64,000 nt of DNA from Roseateles_B sp041906185 (lineage in GTDB: Bacteria > Pseudomonadota > Gammaproteobacteria > Burkholderiales > Burkholderiaceae_C): the NCBI GenBank assembly GCA_041906185.1, contig JAYRJQ010000014.1:1-64000 (forward strand), given 5' to 3'. This document shows positions 16,504-26,023 of the stretch, piece after piece. Numbering within the stretch: the first letter of the stretch is position 1; each line of letters starts with the position of its first letter. Position numbers and translations under genes: made by a program. Under the pieces are notes generated by a model. That model made no database searches. It had not been told where the DNA came from and worked only from the letters and a program-made list of their open reading frames with translations.

Positions 16504-18597
16504 TCACTGCAATCTCACGAACGTGACGTTGAACTCCTTGCATTGCCGGTGCTGCTGCATGCGGTTGGCGAAGCTGAAGGCATCGTTGAGCTCACAGCGC
16601 TGAAACACGTCGAGTCCACGGCTGAGCACGATCTTCCAGCCATGGTCCGTCGTGATGTCGCGGTCATGCTTGGTGCCTGACGTGTCGTATGCCCAGGAAA
16701 ACTGGATGCCGACAGACGTGCACGCTGCTGCCATCTTCTCGAAGTTCTCGGTCTGTCGGTCGCCGCTGAATTCGTCTTCCACCGTGACCACGTGCACAGC
16801 CACTTCGTCTTCGGGTTTGGAGTTCCTGCTGATCGTCTCCAGGAGTTCCATCAGATTCCGCTGCTGGTGGAACATGCGCAGGTACGGGTCCGTCACGATG
16901 ATCCGTTTGGCGCCGACCAAGTAGGGTCCGAACAGCTTGTCAAAAGCCACACCGCGCTGGTTCTCTTGGAAGACCAAGTGCTGTTCCTTCAACGTTGGTG
17001 TGGTCGGAGGAGCCGTTGTGGAGACCGCATTCACCGGCTCTGGCTTCAGCGCAGCGGTTGGAGAATCCGCAGCTTGCACCGATGCGACCACTTCCGAGAC
17101 TGGGTCAGCGGCGGCTTCCGCCGTGATGCGCTGGTGGTAGGCCGCTGGGTACTCCTCCTCCTCCAGTGTCGTCACCGCACGCTCGTTGCCTTGCTGGTCG
17201 ATGTACGTGAACCGGACGGCAGGGTAGGTTGAATCGATTCGTAGCAGTTGATCCTTGACTCGCTTTCTCCCTTCGATCGCTGCGCGCAGCAGCGCTTCGA
17301 TTTCCTCTGCGCTTGCCTCACCGTGCGGATAGATCACTTTCATCAAGCCCGAGAAGGTCTTGTTGATGCCATCGCGGTCACGGGTCGAGATGTCATCGGA
17401 CAGTTTGAAGTGAGCCTTGTAGCGGTCAGAAAAATCGTGGTTGCGCAGTGCGCGCAAGATCTCCGCCAGGTAGTCCACGACGAATCCGTAGCCGCTGGAG
17501 AACATCTCCCCCCGGATCACATCGACTTCCCAGCCGGGGATGTAGCTGTGAATGCGATCCAGGAATGCCGAGTCATGGAACTTCTCGGGCAGCGGATCGA
17601 ACAAGTCGGAGTGCTTCAGCATGTAGGGCACCGTGTGGTCGGTGTTGCCCACAAACACCATGCTGGCCTCGGCGCCCAGCGTTTCCACACCACGTGAGAA
17701 CGACTTGTTCGCCATGTAGTTCTTCATGATGTCCACCAGCGCTTTGTCCACGCGCTTTTGCTTGCCGGCGAACTCGTCGAAGGCGACCACATCCCAATAG
17801 CCCACCAAGCCCAGCTTGCCGGTTCCGTTGTGGACGAAGAGCTTGGGTACCGTCACTTCACCGCCAGAGATCAGGATGCCGTGCGGTGAAAACTCCGAGA
17901 AGATGTGCGACTTGCCCGTGCCTTTCGGCCCGAGCTCGATCAGGTTGAAGTTGCGCTCACAGAAAGGGATCAAGCGCACCAGTTGGCTCAGCTTGTTGCG
18001 CTTGCCGAACATCTGCGGATTGAAGCCAACGCTCTGGATGAGCAGGTCGATCCACTCCTCGGTGCTGAACTGCTTGCGCGCAGCCAGGTAAGCATCGAAG
18101 TCGAAGTGCGAGAGCTGAATGGGCTTGATGGATGCCAATACCCAAGGCGCTGCGTTCTTGTCCTCCGTGAACATGTACTCCAGGTCAGCGATGCACCACA
18201 CGCCTCCCACCAGCAGCTTTGGGTGGGCCTTCACCGTGGCGGAGTCGATGATGACCTTTTTGATGCCGAGGTTCGCGAACTCGGCCTCGTAGGCATCGGA
18301 CTTGTCGTTCAGCGCCACGCTGATGCGGTCAATGACCTTGTGCCGGCCTTTTTCCTTGATGGTGGAGCGCACAAGCCCAGCTTCATTGCGATGTACGTAG
18401 TGCTTGCGCAGGATCTCGCGCACCGTGTCGATGCCCGCCTGGATGGTGGCCTCGTCGTTGGTCGCGCAGTACTGGCCCAGCAGGTACTCCAGCACGTAGG
18501 TCGGCACGATGGCGTTGCCCTTCACCGTCTTGACCAGGTCCTTGCGAACCACCAGCCCGGCGAAGTGTTGATTGATCTTGTCGTCCAGTTGGCTCAT
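16504..18597 (-). CDS. brxL: BrxL, Lon-like AAA+ protein of BREX type 1
   Basis: 697 residues. BrxL is the terminal gene of BREX type 1 operons; it is a DNA-binding AAA+ ring needed for phage exclusion. The N-terminal DNA-binding region includes VVRKDLVKTVKGNAIVPTYV. Walker A is GPKGTGKS (223-230) and Walker B is VVAFDEFAG (about 270-278), followed by FVGNTDHTVPYML. The C-terminal ~130 residues (after a Pro/Ala/Thr linker around 500-535) form an extra domain with FGPYLVGAKRIIVTDPYLR, resembling the MIT C-terminal/phospholipase-D-like module seen in part of the family. It starts 20 bases after pglZ. Confidence 0.92.
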   Translation of the reverse strand: MSQLDDKINQHFAGLVVRKDLVKTVKGNAIVPTYVLEYLLGQYCATNDEATIQAGIDTVREILRKHYVHRNEAGLVRSTIKEKGRHKVIDRISVALNDKSDAYEAEFANLGIKKVIIDSATVKAHPKLLVGGVWCIADLEYMFTEDKNAAPWVLASIKPIQLSHFDFDAYLAARKQFSTEEWIDLLIQSVGFNPQMFGKRNKLSQLVRLIPFCERNFNLIELGPKGTGKSHIFSEFSPHGILISGGEVTVPKLFVHNGTGKLGLVGYWDVVAFDEFAGKQKRVDKALVDIMKNYMANKSFSRGVETLGAEASMVFVGNTDHTVPYMLKHSDLFDPLPEKFHDSAFLDRIHSYIPGWEVDVIRGEMFSSGYGFVVDYLAEILRALRNHDFSDRYKAHFKLSDDISTRDRDGINKTFSGLMKVIYPHGEASAEEIEALLRAAIEGRKRVKDQLLRIDSTYPAVRFTYIDQQGNERAVTTLEEEEYPAAYHQRITAEAAADPVSEVVASVQAADSPTAALKPEPVNAVSTTAPPTTPTLKEQHLVFQENQRGVAFDKLFGPYLVGAKRIIVTDPYLRMFHQQRNLMELLETISRNSKPEDEVAVHVVTVEDEFSGDRQTENFEKMAAACTSVGIQFSWAYDTSGTKHDRDITTDHGWKIVLSRGLDVFQRCELNDAFSFANRMQQHRQCKEFNVTFVRLQ

Positions 18598-18617
18598 CGG
18601 TGCCTCCTCGCCGTGTC

Positions 18618-21128
18618 TCAGAAATCAAACTCGCTGGTGAACGAGCGACGGATCGTGTACCGCACCGACTGATAGCGCGTGTGGTGTGACGTCCCGTCCA
18701 CGGGTTCTTCCATGCGCAGCTCCACCTGCTGGTTGTTGTAGTTGTCGGCCTTGCGGCTGAGGATGAAGCGCACCGCAACTTCACGTTCACGTGGGTTGTC
18801 AGATGCCATGTCGAAGCTCAGTTCCTGAATGTCCGAGATCGGCTCTCCATCAAGGGCGTGCAGGCCGACTCGCAGGCGGCGTGGTTGGCGTTTGTCCGTC
18901 ACCGGTTCTGTCTGGTAGAGCACCACGGCGAGCTGCCCCGTCGTGATGGTCTTGCCACCGCCGCCGATCAGTTCCACCTCCACCTTGCCCACATCGCTCT
19001 GGCGCTTCTTGTTGATGCTGATGACCGGAATCACCACCTCTTGCAGGGTGGCGCCGCCATGCACAAAGCGGCTGCCAGAGCCCTTCAGGCGCAAGCGATT
19101 GATCGACTTTGGGATCTGCACCTGCAAGCTGCCCGCCAAACCCAGCTGTTGGGGCTGAAAGGTCTTGAAGCTGCTGTGTTCGCGCAGGCCGCGCCCAAGC
19201 ACGAACCGCCGGTCGGTGTACAAGATTTCCTCGCCTGTGGGCTCGGCGCTGAGGAAGTCGCTGTCTTGCAGCGGGTGGTGCTGGTAGATGAATCCGTGAT
19301 CTGCCGTCACCACGATGTTGCTGGCATTGGCATTGGCCAGCTTCTTGATCACGCGCAGCAGCTCTTCCAACGTTTCTTCAGCGGCGCCAAACACGCGTTC
19401 TTCGGTGTCCCTGGTGTCGCCCGTCTTGTCGATCAGGTTGTGATAGACGTACACCACATCATGGTCTCGCACCAAGGCTCGCGAGTCTTCCTTGCCCATG
19501 GCCAGCACATCTTTCGCCAGCACGGCAGTGGATGCAGCCACGGTCTGCGCCAAGATGCGGGCTCGGTTGGCCGTGCCCGTAGCGCTGATGCCATCGGCCA
19601 CCACCTCGCCACTGCTGTCCTCCACGATCTGCAACGTCTTGTGCGGCAGTAGCGAGGCCATCCCCAGTTGTGTGTAGCTGGGCAGGCATGACAGCGCTGG
19701 GTTCAGCTCAGCGTCAAATCGGTCCTCGCGCCGAATCAGGCTCTGCAGCTCCTCACCCACTTCGTAGCGGAAGGCATCTGAGATCAGTACGCAGACCTTG
19801 CCCTTCCGGCTCAGCGTGGGCTGCACAAAGCGCTCAAAGAAGTTGGCTTGGCTGGCAACTGGTGCGGCCTCCCACAGCTGGCACGCATCCACGAATTGCT
19901 GCCAGCGCACATTCAAGTGCGACAGGAAATTGTTGGTGTACAGGTTCTCCACCTCCTGGCTCAGTGCTTGCAGCAGCGAGGCCTGGCCTGACTCCCGTGC
20001 ATGGAAGATGAACTTGCGGTAGCGCTGGTCGAGCCGGAACCAGCTCTGCGTGTACTTGTGGACGCCGTCGGCCAGCGAGTCCATTTCCAGCTGCGTCAGT
20101 TCCAATGTCTGCATGAATTGAGCTGCATGCTCAATGGCCTGATAGACATGCTGGTAGCTGTCGAACCAATGCCCCTGTCGGCGCTGACGAACCCATTGCT
20201 CGACCTCCTGAGCGCTGACCGTGCGTGCTGCGACCTCGCGCACCAAATCGCTCAGGATCTTCCGGTCGATGGCCTCGAATTCATCCACCGACATCAATGC
20301 GCGGTACTCAAGGCCCTGGAGCTTGTCCTCGATTTGCAAGATGTCGGCACACTGGGCGGACAGCATCTCGAAAGCCTGCGCATTCAAGCGGCTGTCTTTC
20401 CAGCGCTGGATGAAGACCTTCGCGTCGGACGTCAGCCGCGGCTTGTACCCAGCGTCCACCTCGCTGAGGAAGCAGCTCTTGAACAGCTCAATTACGAAGT
20501 CCTGCAGGCCTGGCGTTTCGCTGTCGTAGCCGTAGGCTCGCTTCATCTGTTCCCAGAAGTGCGACTGCAGGCCACTGCGCTCCACCAGCTTCCACTTCGC
20601 ATCGGCGCCGCTGGCCAGCTCCGCCAGCAAGGTTTCCAGCATGGCATCTGTTCGAGGGCTGTCGCTGCCCACGCAGACGGCCAGCATCTTCTTGCGCAAG
20701 GTGCTGTCGCTGTCGCTGGGCTCCAGCAACGCCTTGAGCTTTTCGCGGCGCTTCGCGGCCTCGAAGAAGGCCAGATGCGACTCCAGCAGGGGGTAGGTGT
20801 CGGGCCCCAGCTCCAGTTCAGCCAGCCACAGGGCCACTTGGTCGGTGCGGAAGGTGCTGCCGCTGGCCAGCTGCACGTCCAGCAACCAGTTGGCCAGGTA
20901 TTCCGGCTCTGGCCCGTCCCTGAACAGCAGGAACTTCTGCTCTGGCTGCTCGCGCAGGACACGGTACTTCACGCCAAACTCGTTGTTGGCCAGTTCGATC
21001 TTCTCTACACCGGGCAGGCTCAGCGCCTCAAAGTCGGCACGAAACTCGCGCCGCGTGTCGTACCAGAACACGATGCGCTGCTTGTCAAACAGATTGCCCA
21101 GCGCTTGCTGGATCTTGGCATTGCTCAT
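18618..21128 (-). CDS. pglZ: PglZ, alkaline-phosphatase-fold protein of BREX type 1
   Basis: 836 residues from the ATG at 21128, which overlaps the DUF1016 stop as ATGA. PglZ is a core BREX component with an alkaline phosphatase-type metal site and nuclease activity reported for some members. Metal-binding motifs are VLISDAFRYEVGEEL (Asp about 451) and VVTADHGFIYQHHP (Asp-His about 610-611). The N-terminal region (FWYDTRREF near residue 21) and large helical middle match PglZ of BREX type 1, as does the length. The C-terminal part has Ig-like beta character (VEVELIGGGGKTITTGQLAV). No truncation is seen. Confidence 0.92.
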   Translation of the reverse strand: MSNAKIQQALGNLFDKQRIVFWYDTRREFRADFEALSLPGVEKIELANNEFGVKYRVLREQPEQKFLLFRDGPEPEYLANWLLDVQLASGSTFRTDQVALWLAELELGPDTYPLLESHLAFFEAAKRREKLKALLEPSDSDSTLRKKMLAVCVGSDSPRTDAMLETLLAELASGADAKWKLVERSGLQSHFWEQMKRAYGYDSETPGLQDFVIELFKSCFLSEVDAGYKPRLTSDAKVFIQRWKDSRLNAQAFEMLSAQCADILQIEDKLQGLEYRALMSVDEFEAIDRKILSDLVREVAARTVSAQEVEQWVRQRRQGHWFDSYQHVYQAIEHAAQFMQTLELTQLEMDSLADGVHKYTQSWFRLDQRYRKFIFHARESGQASLLQALSQEVENLYTNNFLSHLNVRWQQFVDACQLWEAAPVASQANFFERFVQPTLSRKGKVCVLISDAFRYEVGEELQSLIRREDRFDAELNPALSCLPSYTQLGMASLLPHKTLQIVEDSSGEVVADGISATGTANRARILAQTVAASTAVLAKDVLAMGKEDSRALVRDHDVVYVYHNLIDKTGDTRDTEERVFGAAEETLEELLRVIKKLANANASNIVVTADHGFIYQHHPLQDSDFLSAEPTGEEILYTDRRFVLGRGLREHSSFKTFQPQQLGLAGSLQVQIPKSINRLRLKGSGSRFVHGGATLQEVVIPVISINKKRQSDVGKVEVELIGGGGKTITTGQLAVVLYQTEPVTDKRQPRRLRVGLHALDGEPISDIQELSFDMASDNPREREVAVRFILSRKADNYNNQQVELRMEEPVDGTSHHTRYQSVRYTIRRSFTSEFDF

Positions 21129-22150
21129 TTTTCTATTCCCTCCAGCAGCGCGGCAATGGCCTCGGGCGGGGGCAGTTGCCCGGCCAGGTTTTGCGGCAGC
21201 GTGCTGGTGATCTGGTAAGTGGCCACGCCGATGGGCTTGTTGGCATCGTGCAGGGCGTATTCCACGATGGTGCGGCTCTTTTCCTTGCACAGGATGATGC
21301 CGATCGAGGGGTTTTCATCCGTCTGGCGGACTTGCCTGTCGAGTGCGGCCAGATAGAACTGCATCTTGCCCACGAACTCGGGCTGGAACTCTCCCACCTT
21401 CAGCTCAATGGCTACCAGGCAGCGCAGGCGGCGATGGAACAGCAGCAGGTCGATGAAGAACTCCCGCCCATCCACCTCCAGCCGGTACTGGCTGCCCATG
21501 AAGGCAAACATGCTGCCCATGGCGCGCAGAAAATCCTCGATTCGGCCAATCAGCGCCCGCTCCAACTCGCGCTCGCTGTGCTCCTCGCCCAGCTCCAGAA
21601 AATCGAAGGTGTATTCATCCTTCACCGCCAGCTTGGCCTGGGCGCGCAGCTCGGGCGTCAGCGCCTGGTCAAAGTTGGTCTGGCCGAGTAGCGATTTCTC
21701 GTAGCTCTGGTTGTCGATCTGGTGGATCAGCACGTTCTTGGACCAGCCCAGCTTGCGCGTCATGCGCAGGTAGAACTCGCGCTGCAGCGCGTCGCTGCAG
21801 CGCTCCAAGATCACCAGGTTGTGGCTCCAGCCCACTTCTCGCACCAGTGGTGCGAGTTTTTCCTGGCCCTGGTATGCCTCAAAAAACGCCCGCATCCGCC
21901 ACAGGTTGGAGGCGGAAAATCCCCCCACACCGGGAAACGCCTGCTGCAGGTCGGTTGCCAGCTGTTGCACCACGCCCTTGCCCCAGGTGTCGCCGGCCTG
22001 CCGCTCCACCAGCAGGCGGCCGATGTCCCAGTACAAACCCACCAGCTCGGTGTTGACGGCCTTCAGCGCCGCGTATTGCGCTGCACGAACGCGCTCTTTA
22101 AGGGCGTTCAGCAGCGGGGCATAGTCGGCGGGCAGGGGCGGCAGGCTCAT
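21125..22150 (-). CDS. DUF1016/YhcG-family PD-(D/E)XK nuclease-like protein, BREX cargo
   Basis: 341 residues from the ATG at 22150 (a TTG at 22156 would overlap the pglX C-piece stop as TTGA). The N-terminal DUF1016_N region has LVGLYWDIGRLL, WGKGVVQQLATDL and GFSASNLWRMRAF. The C-terminal nuclease domain has EFFIDLLLFHRRLRCLVAIELK, with the Asp...Glu-x-Lys arrangement of the PD-(D/E)XK fold. YhcG-type proteins are proposed restriction-like nucleases; in vivo function is poorly defined. It sits between pglX and pglZ, a place where BREX operons often carry extra genes. It is fully embedded in the operon and its stop overlaps pglZ. Confidence 0.88.
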   Translation of the reverse strand: MSLPPLPADYAPLLNALKERVRAAQYAALKAVNTELVGLYWDIGRLLVERQAGDTWGKGVVQQLATDLQQAFPGVGGFSASNLWRMRAFFEAYQGQEKLAPLVREVGWSHNLVILERCSDALQREFYLRMTRKLGWSKNVLIHQIDNQSYEKSLLGQTNFDQALTPELRAQAKLAVKDEYTFDFLELGEEHSERELERALIGRIEDFLRAMGSMFAFMGSQYRLEVDGREFFIDLLLFHRRLRCLVAIELKVGEFQPEFVGKMQFYLAALDRQVRQTDENPSIGIILCKEKSRTIVEYALHDANKPIGVATYQITSTLPQNLAGQLPPPEAIAALLEGIEK

Positions 22151-22152
22151 GC

Positions 22153-23919
22153 TCAATCCTCTTCCTTCGCGTCCAGCCCGGTGATTTTCTTCAGCGCAGC
22201 GCCGAACTTCAGGTAGTTCACCTTCACGCCGTCGTCGAGGTCGATGGCGATTTGCTCGGTGGCTTTCGGGTAAAGCACGTCACGCTCGTAGTCCTCCAGC
22301 TCGGTCAACACCTTGGCCAGGCGATCCGCTTCTTTCAAGGCACGCGTCTTGTCGCCCTGGCTGGTGGCCGGGTTGATGCTCACCGCCGCTTGGCGCTCCT
22401 TCTCGGTGCTGAGCTTCTCGCGATAGTCGCGCAGGTACTTCAGCACCACGCTCACCGTGTCCGGGCGGTAGCGGTGCATGTAAATCAGCGCGTTGAAGCT
22501 GCCCTTGGGGCTGCTGAACAGCCAGTAGATGGGGCGCTTCTTGTAGCGCTTCACATGGTCGGCATAAAACTCGCTCAGGAAGTAGTCGCGCAGGTTGTAG
22601 TTGCGCTTGCCCTTCACGTTCAGCGCCTGCTCGATGAAAGCCAGGTTCTCGTCGTAGTGCTCATCGCCGAACGCCACACGCAGGAACTGCCGGAAGCGCA
22701 GGGTGATGTCGTCGGCAAACCAATCGCCGTCCAGCACCGGGATCACGTTGTCGTCATCGGCCGGGAAGCTGGGCTGCGGCACCTGGGCCAGATAGTCGGC
22801 CAGCGTCTCACCCTGGTTGGCCAGGATCAGCCCCGGCTTGTCCAGGCTGTAGCGACCCAGCATGCAGCCCACGGCATAGCTCACCAGCTCACGCATGGTG
22901 TCGGCCAGCAGCAGGGCTTCCAGCTCTTCTTCGCTCTTGTCGCCGCCGTAGCGGTAATGCGGGTTGCAGGTGAGCGTGATCTCGTTCAGGGGTACCTCGG
23001 GCGTCAGCTCATCCTGCAGGCCATAGGCGTCGATGAAGATGCGGTTGTTCTCTTCTTCCAGGCGCTGCATTTCCAGCGTCATCTCGCACCAGTGGGTGCG
23101 GAGCTTCTGGTAGCTGGCCTTGAGCGTAGGCTGGCGATAGTCGGCTTGCAGCAGAGGGAGGCAAGAGAAGTCCCAAGAGACTTCATAGGAGTCCCAATCT
23201 CGCTGTGAATAAGCTGTTATTGATTCGACGGTCTTGGAGACATCAATTTTTTTGTCGGTCAGAGGGATTTTTCCAATATCTCCGGGGTTGGCATTTAAGG
23301 TCGGATTTATTGCCTTTCCCAGAATGACATGCGCCTTTGAATTTAGAAGTCCTGCATATAGGCTTGAGTCGCCATCGCAGAACATGGCATTCGACGCTGA
23401 GCTAAACAGGAATCCCTTGGGGAGCTTCCTTATCGAAAAAGCACCGCTGGTAATTGAAGTCCAGGAAAGGCCTGGCTTAAAGATGAATTCCAAATTTAAG
23501 TTGACAGCACGAATTCGCCCGCTCTCATGCTCCTCAGTCTGTAGTCGATGCCCGTCATTTTCCCAGTTGACAACATCATCAAAGTTCCCATACCACTTTC
23601 TGTATTCACCTCCATTGGCATATGGGAACCACCGAAGGAGTGACTTTTGTGCTTCTAGTCGGGATTTATTGAATCCAATTTCTTTCATCGAGACTTCGTG
23701 CCACCCGCGAACGAAAACTGCATTAAGTCCAGTTGCCATTCCCTTTCGAGTGGCGCAGTGGCTTGAAATCAAATCCCCTCTCTCAAAGGATTTGATAATC
23801 GCGTCTGATAGCCAGTAAGCAACCGGGCTGCCGGGAATTTTTCTAAATTCCGCTGCGGAGGCCCGAAAGAAATACTTCTCCATGCCCTGCTTGGCCTGGC
23901 TTGTTGGGCTGTTACTCAT
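22153..23919 (-). CDS. pglX: PglX C-terminal half (target recognition and C-terminal domains), separate gene
   Basis: 588 residues starting MSNSPTSQAKQGMEKYFF; residues about 27-36 are KIPGSPVAYW, which in intact PglX follows the methyltransferase domain in the same chain. Here the upstream half is a separate gene 5.1 kb away (29064-30884). The ATG at 23919 lies inside the last codons of herA (8-base overlap) and has GGAG at a normal distance, so it is independently translated. Residues 1 to about 250 should hold the target recognition region and are encoded by unusually AT-rich DNA; the rest (GGDKSEEELEALLLADTMRE, YKKRPIYWLFSSPKGSFNAL) is the conserved PglX C-terminus. With the N-half the total, 1194 residues, is close to an intact PglX. 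Confidence 0.9.
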   Translation of the reverse strand: MSNSPTSQAKQGMEKYFFRASAAEFRKIPGSPVAYWLSDAIIKSFERGDLISSHCATRKGMATGLNAVFVRGWHEVSMKEIGFNKSRLEAQKSLLRWFPYANGGEYRKWYGNFDDVVNWENDGHRLQTEEHESGRIRAVNLNLEFIFKPGLSWTSITSGAFSIRKLPKGFLFSSASNAMFCDGDSSLYAGLLNSKAHVILGKAINPTLNANPGDIGKIPLTDKKIDVSKTVESITAYSQRDWDSYEVSWDFSCLPLLQADYRQPTLKASYQKLRTHWCEMTLEMQRLEEENNRIFIDAYGLQDELTPEVPLNEITLTCNPHYRYGGDKSEEELEALLLADTMRELVSYAVGCMLGRYSLDKPGLILANQGETLADYLAQVPQPSFPADDDNVIPVLDGDWFADDITLRFRQFLRVAFGDEHYDENLAFIEQALNVKGKRNYNLRDYFLSEFYADHVKRYKKRPIYWLFSSPKGSFNALIYMHRYRPDTVSVVLKYLRDYREKLSTEKERQAAVSINPATSQGDKTRALKEADRLAKVLTELEDYERDVLYPKATEQIAIDLDDGVKVNYLKFGAALKKITGLDAKEED

Positions 23920-26023
23920 CGTAGTTCTCCAAATCTTGCTCTTGCGCTGGGGCACCGATCTGCTGCCAGTCGTCGGCAACCGACTTCCAGTCCACTGGGC
24001 GCTCGACGGTCTGGCCTTTGCCGCCCTGGCCTGACCAAACCGCCCAGAAGTCTGGGTCATCCGATTTCGGACGGTGCTGCTCAGGCAGCGCGTTCATCTG
24101 TACTAATACCGGCAGCTCAGACGCCCAACCGAGCAGGATGGCGTGACGGGATGGCAGAGATGGCAAATCACGCAGCAGGCCGCGCAGGTTGTCGGGAACC
24201 AGTTTGTGGACCAGCTCTTGGTCCCGGTCGTTGCTGATTCGGTGCAGCAAGTAGCTGTTGCACTGGGACAGAACCGTGGGCGACAGCTCGCTGGGGCGCT
24301 GCGAGGACAACACGAGGCCTAGCCCAAATTTTCGGCCCTCGCGGGCGATCTTCTCGAACACTTGGCAGCAGATGGCGGCCGAGTTTTGGTTCTCCGCGTC
24401 GTCGTGGTAACGCTTGATGAAGGTGTGCGCCTCTTCCATCACCAGCACGGTGGGCAAGGTCTTGCCGTGCTGCAGCTTGCGGTAACGCTGCAGTGCTTCC
24501 AGCGTCATGCGGGCGATCACGGCTGTGATGATGTGCACCACCTCGGCAGGCACCAGCGAGAGGTCGATGACGGTAACCGAACCGTTCGATGCCTCGTTGT
24601 CGCCGATGTAGCTTCGCAGCCAGTCGTCCAGCGTCAGATCTTGGGCGCTGCCCGAGACGATCTTCATGCGGCTGTCCGACAGCAGGGTGCGAATGCGCAT
24701 CTGCATGGTCTCGACGTACTCGGAGACGCCGAGTAGTTCGGCATTGGCCTCGACGCTGCGGAGAAGCTGGTCGCCGGTGAATGGGCGCGGCACGTCTGCG
24801 TCGATGGGCAAGATGTCGGTATCGCTGCCGCCGAACGTAGCGTGTGCTGACTGGATCAGCGACAGCAGTTCGTCAACGTCGCCACGCGTGAACTCGTAGG
24901 TTGGGTATTGACCGAGGCGAGCATTGATCAAGCCTGTGATCTTGTCGCGGGTAGCACCGAGTGCCGCCTCTTCGTCGTCTGAGAAGGAGTCCTGGTTCGC
25001 CAGACCTTCCTGCCACTTCTTCAGCTTTTCAAAGAAGGCTTTTGGCTGGGGGAACTTACCCCACGGACTACCGGCATTGCGCTCCAGTTGCAGGATGCTG
25101 ACCAGGGTGCGCAGATAGCGGCGCATCTCATGGCTAGGCGGCACCGTCGTTCCGAACACGCCGTCGCGAACTGATCGAAGCGCCTGCACCAAGGTCGGCC
25201 GCTGCGTCCTGGCGCTCGCCTGGGTGAAAGCCCCCCATTCCGCGCTGTTCCAGAACCAGAGCGGGATCTGCAGCTGTTCTACGCCTTCGCCTGGCTCGAC
25301 AGCAAACACCCGCACCTTGCTCATATCGCGGAAGGTGTTGGCGTACTCGCCATTGGGGTCGAGCACGATGAAGCGGGCGTTGGGGTCCGCGCCCCCTCGG
25401 GCTTTTCGGGCCTCATCCATTGACCAGCGGATCAAGCCTGCGACCGAGCATGACTTGCCGCTGCCAGTGTTCCCCAGCACGGCCAGATGGCGGCCGAACA
25501 GGCGGTCTGGGTCGATCTTGACTTCGGCATTGGCGGCAAGCGGGCTGGTACCGATCAGCACATGCCTGTTGTCGCCAGACTCGACGATGGCGCGTAGCTG
25601 GCTTTGCGTTGGCAGTAGCACTGCATCGCCGACGGTGGGGTAACTTTCGACGCCGCGCCGGAAGCGATAGACGTCATCCCCGTTTGCGTCTTTGCTCTCG
25701 TAAGCGAGCACCCCCAGCGGGTTGAGGCTCATCTTGCGCAAGGGATAGGGCAAATCCACCAGACCGAAGTCCTGCATGCCCTTGCGCTTGGGGTATTGCG
25801 AACGCTCGATGGTGATCCACTCGACCTGGGCGACCAGATGCCCGTCGTCGCTGGGAATCAGCACATAGCCGTTGATGCGCGGGAAGGGTCGCGGTGTGCC
25901 GGTATTGAGGGCCAGGCCATCGGGTGCCTCGATGTCGAGCAGCACCTTGATTTCGTCGGGTGAGACGAAGTCGATGGTGCCGATGCGCAAGGAGTCGGCA
26001 TAAGCCAGGGGGGACATGCTCAT
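23912..26023 (-). CDS. HerA/DUF87-type ATPase, partner of SIR2, nested in pglX
   Basis: 703 residues. HerA-type ATPases form hexameric DNA-pumping rings; in SIR2-HerA defence they assemble with the SIR2 protein. A HerA beta-barrel-like N-terminus (residues about 10-170) is followed by Walker A GNTGSGKS (184-191), FIVLDPNGEYANTF, Walker B VLVMEEAHTF (about 526-535), and LGLVLSSQRPSELSPTVLSQ with the arginine finger region. The ATG overlaps the SIR2 stop as ATGA, and the TAA overlaps the pglX C-piece start by 8 bases. Length and motif order match DUF87 HerA. No truncation seen. Confidence 0.9.
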   Translation of the reverse strand: MSMSPLAYADSLRIGTIDFVSPDEIKVLLDIEAPDGLALNTGTPRPFPRINGYVLIPSDDGHLVAQVEWITIERSQYPKRKGMQDFGLVDLPYPLRKMSLNPLGVLAYESKDANGDDVYRFRRGVESYPTVGDAVLLPTQSQLRAIVESGDNRHVLIGTSPLAANAEVKIDPDRLFGRHLAVLGNTGSGKSCSVAGLIRWSMDEARKARGGADPNARFIVLDPNGEYANTFRDMSKVRVFAVEPGEGVEQLQIPLWFWNSAEWGAFTQASARTQRPTLVQALRSVRDGVFGTTVPPSHEMRRYLRTLVSILQLERNAGSPWGKFPQPKAFFEKLKKWQEGLANQDSFSDDEEAALGATRDKITGLINARLGQYPTYEFTRGDVDELLSLIQSAHATFGGSDTDILPIDADVPRPFTGDQLLRSVEANAELLGVSEYVETMQMRIRTLLSDSRMKIVSGSAQDLTLDDWLRSYIGDNEASNGSVTVIDLSLVPAEVVHIITAVIARMTLEALQRYRKLQHGKTLPTVLVMEEAHTFIKRYHDDAENQNSAAICCQVFEKIAREGRKFGLGLVLSSQRPSELSPTVLSQCNSYLLHRISNDRDQELVHKLVPDNLRGLLRDLPSLPSRHAILLGWASELPVLVQMNALPEQHRPKSDDPDFWAVWSGQGGKGQTVERPVDWKSVADDWQQIGAPAQEQDLENYDE

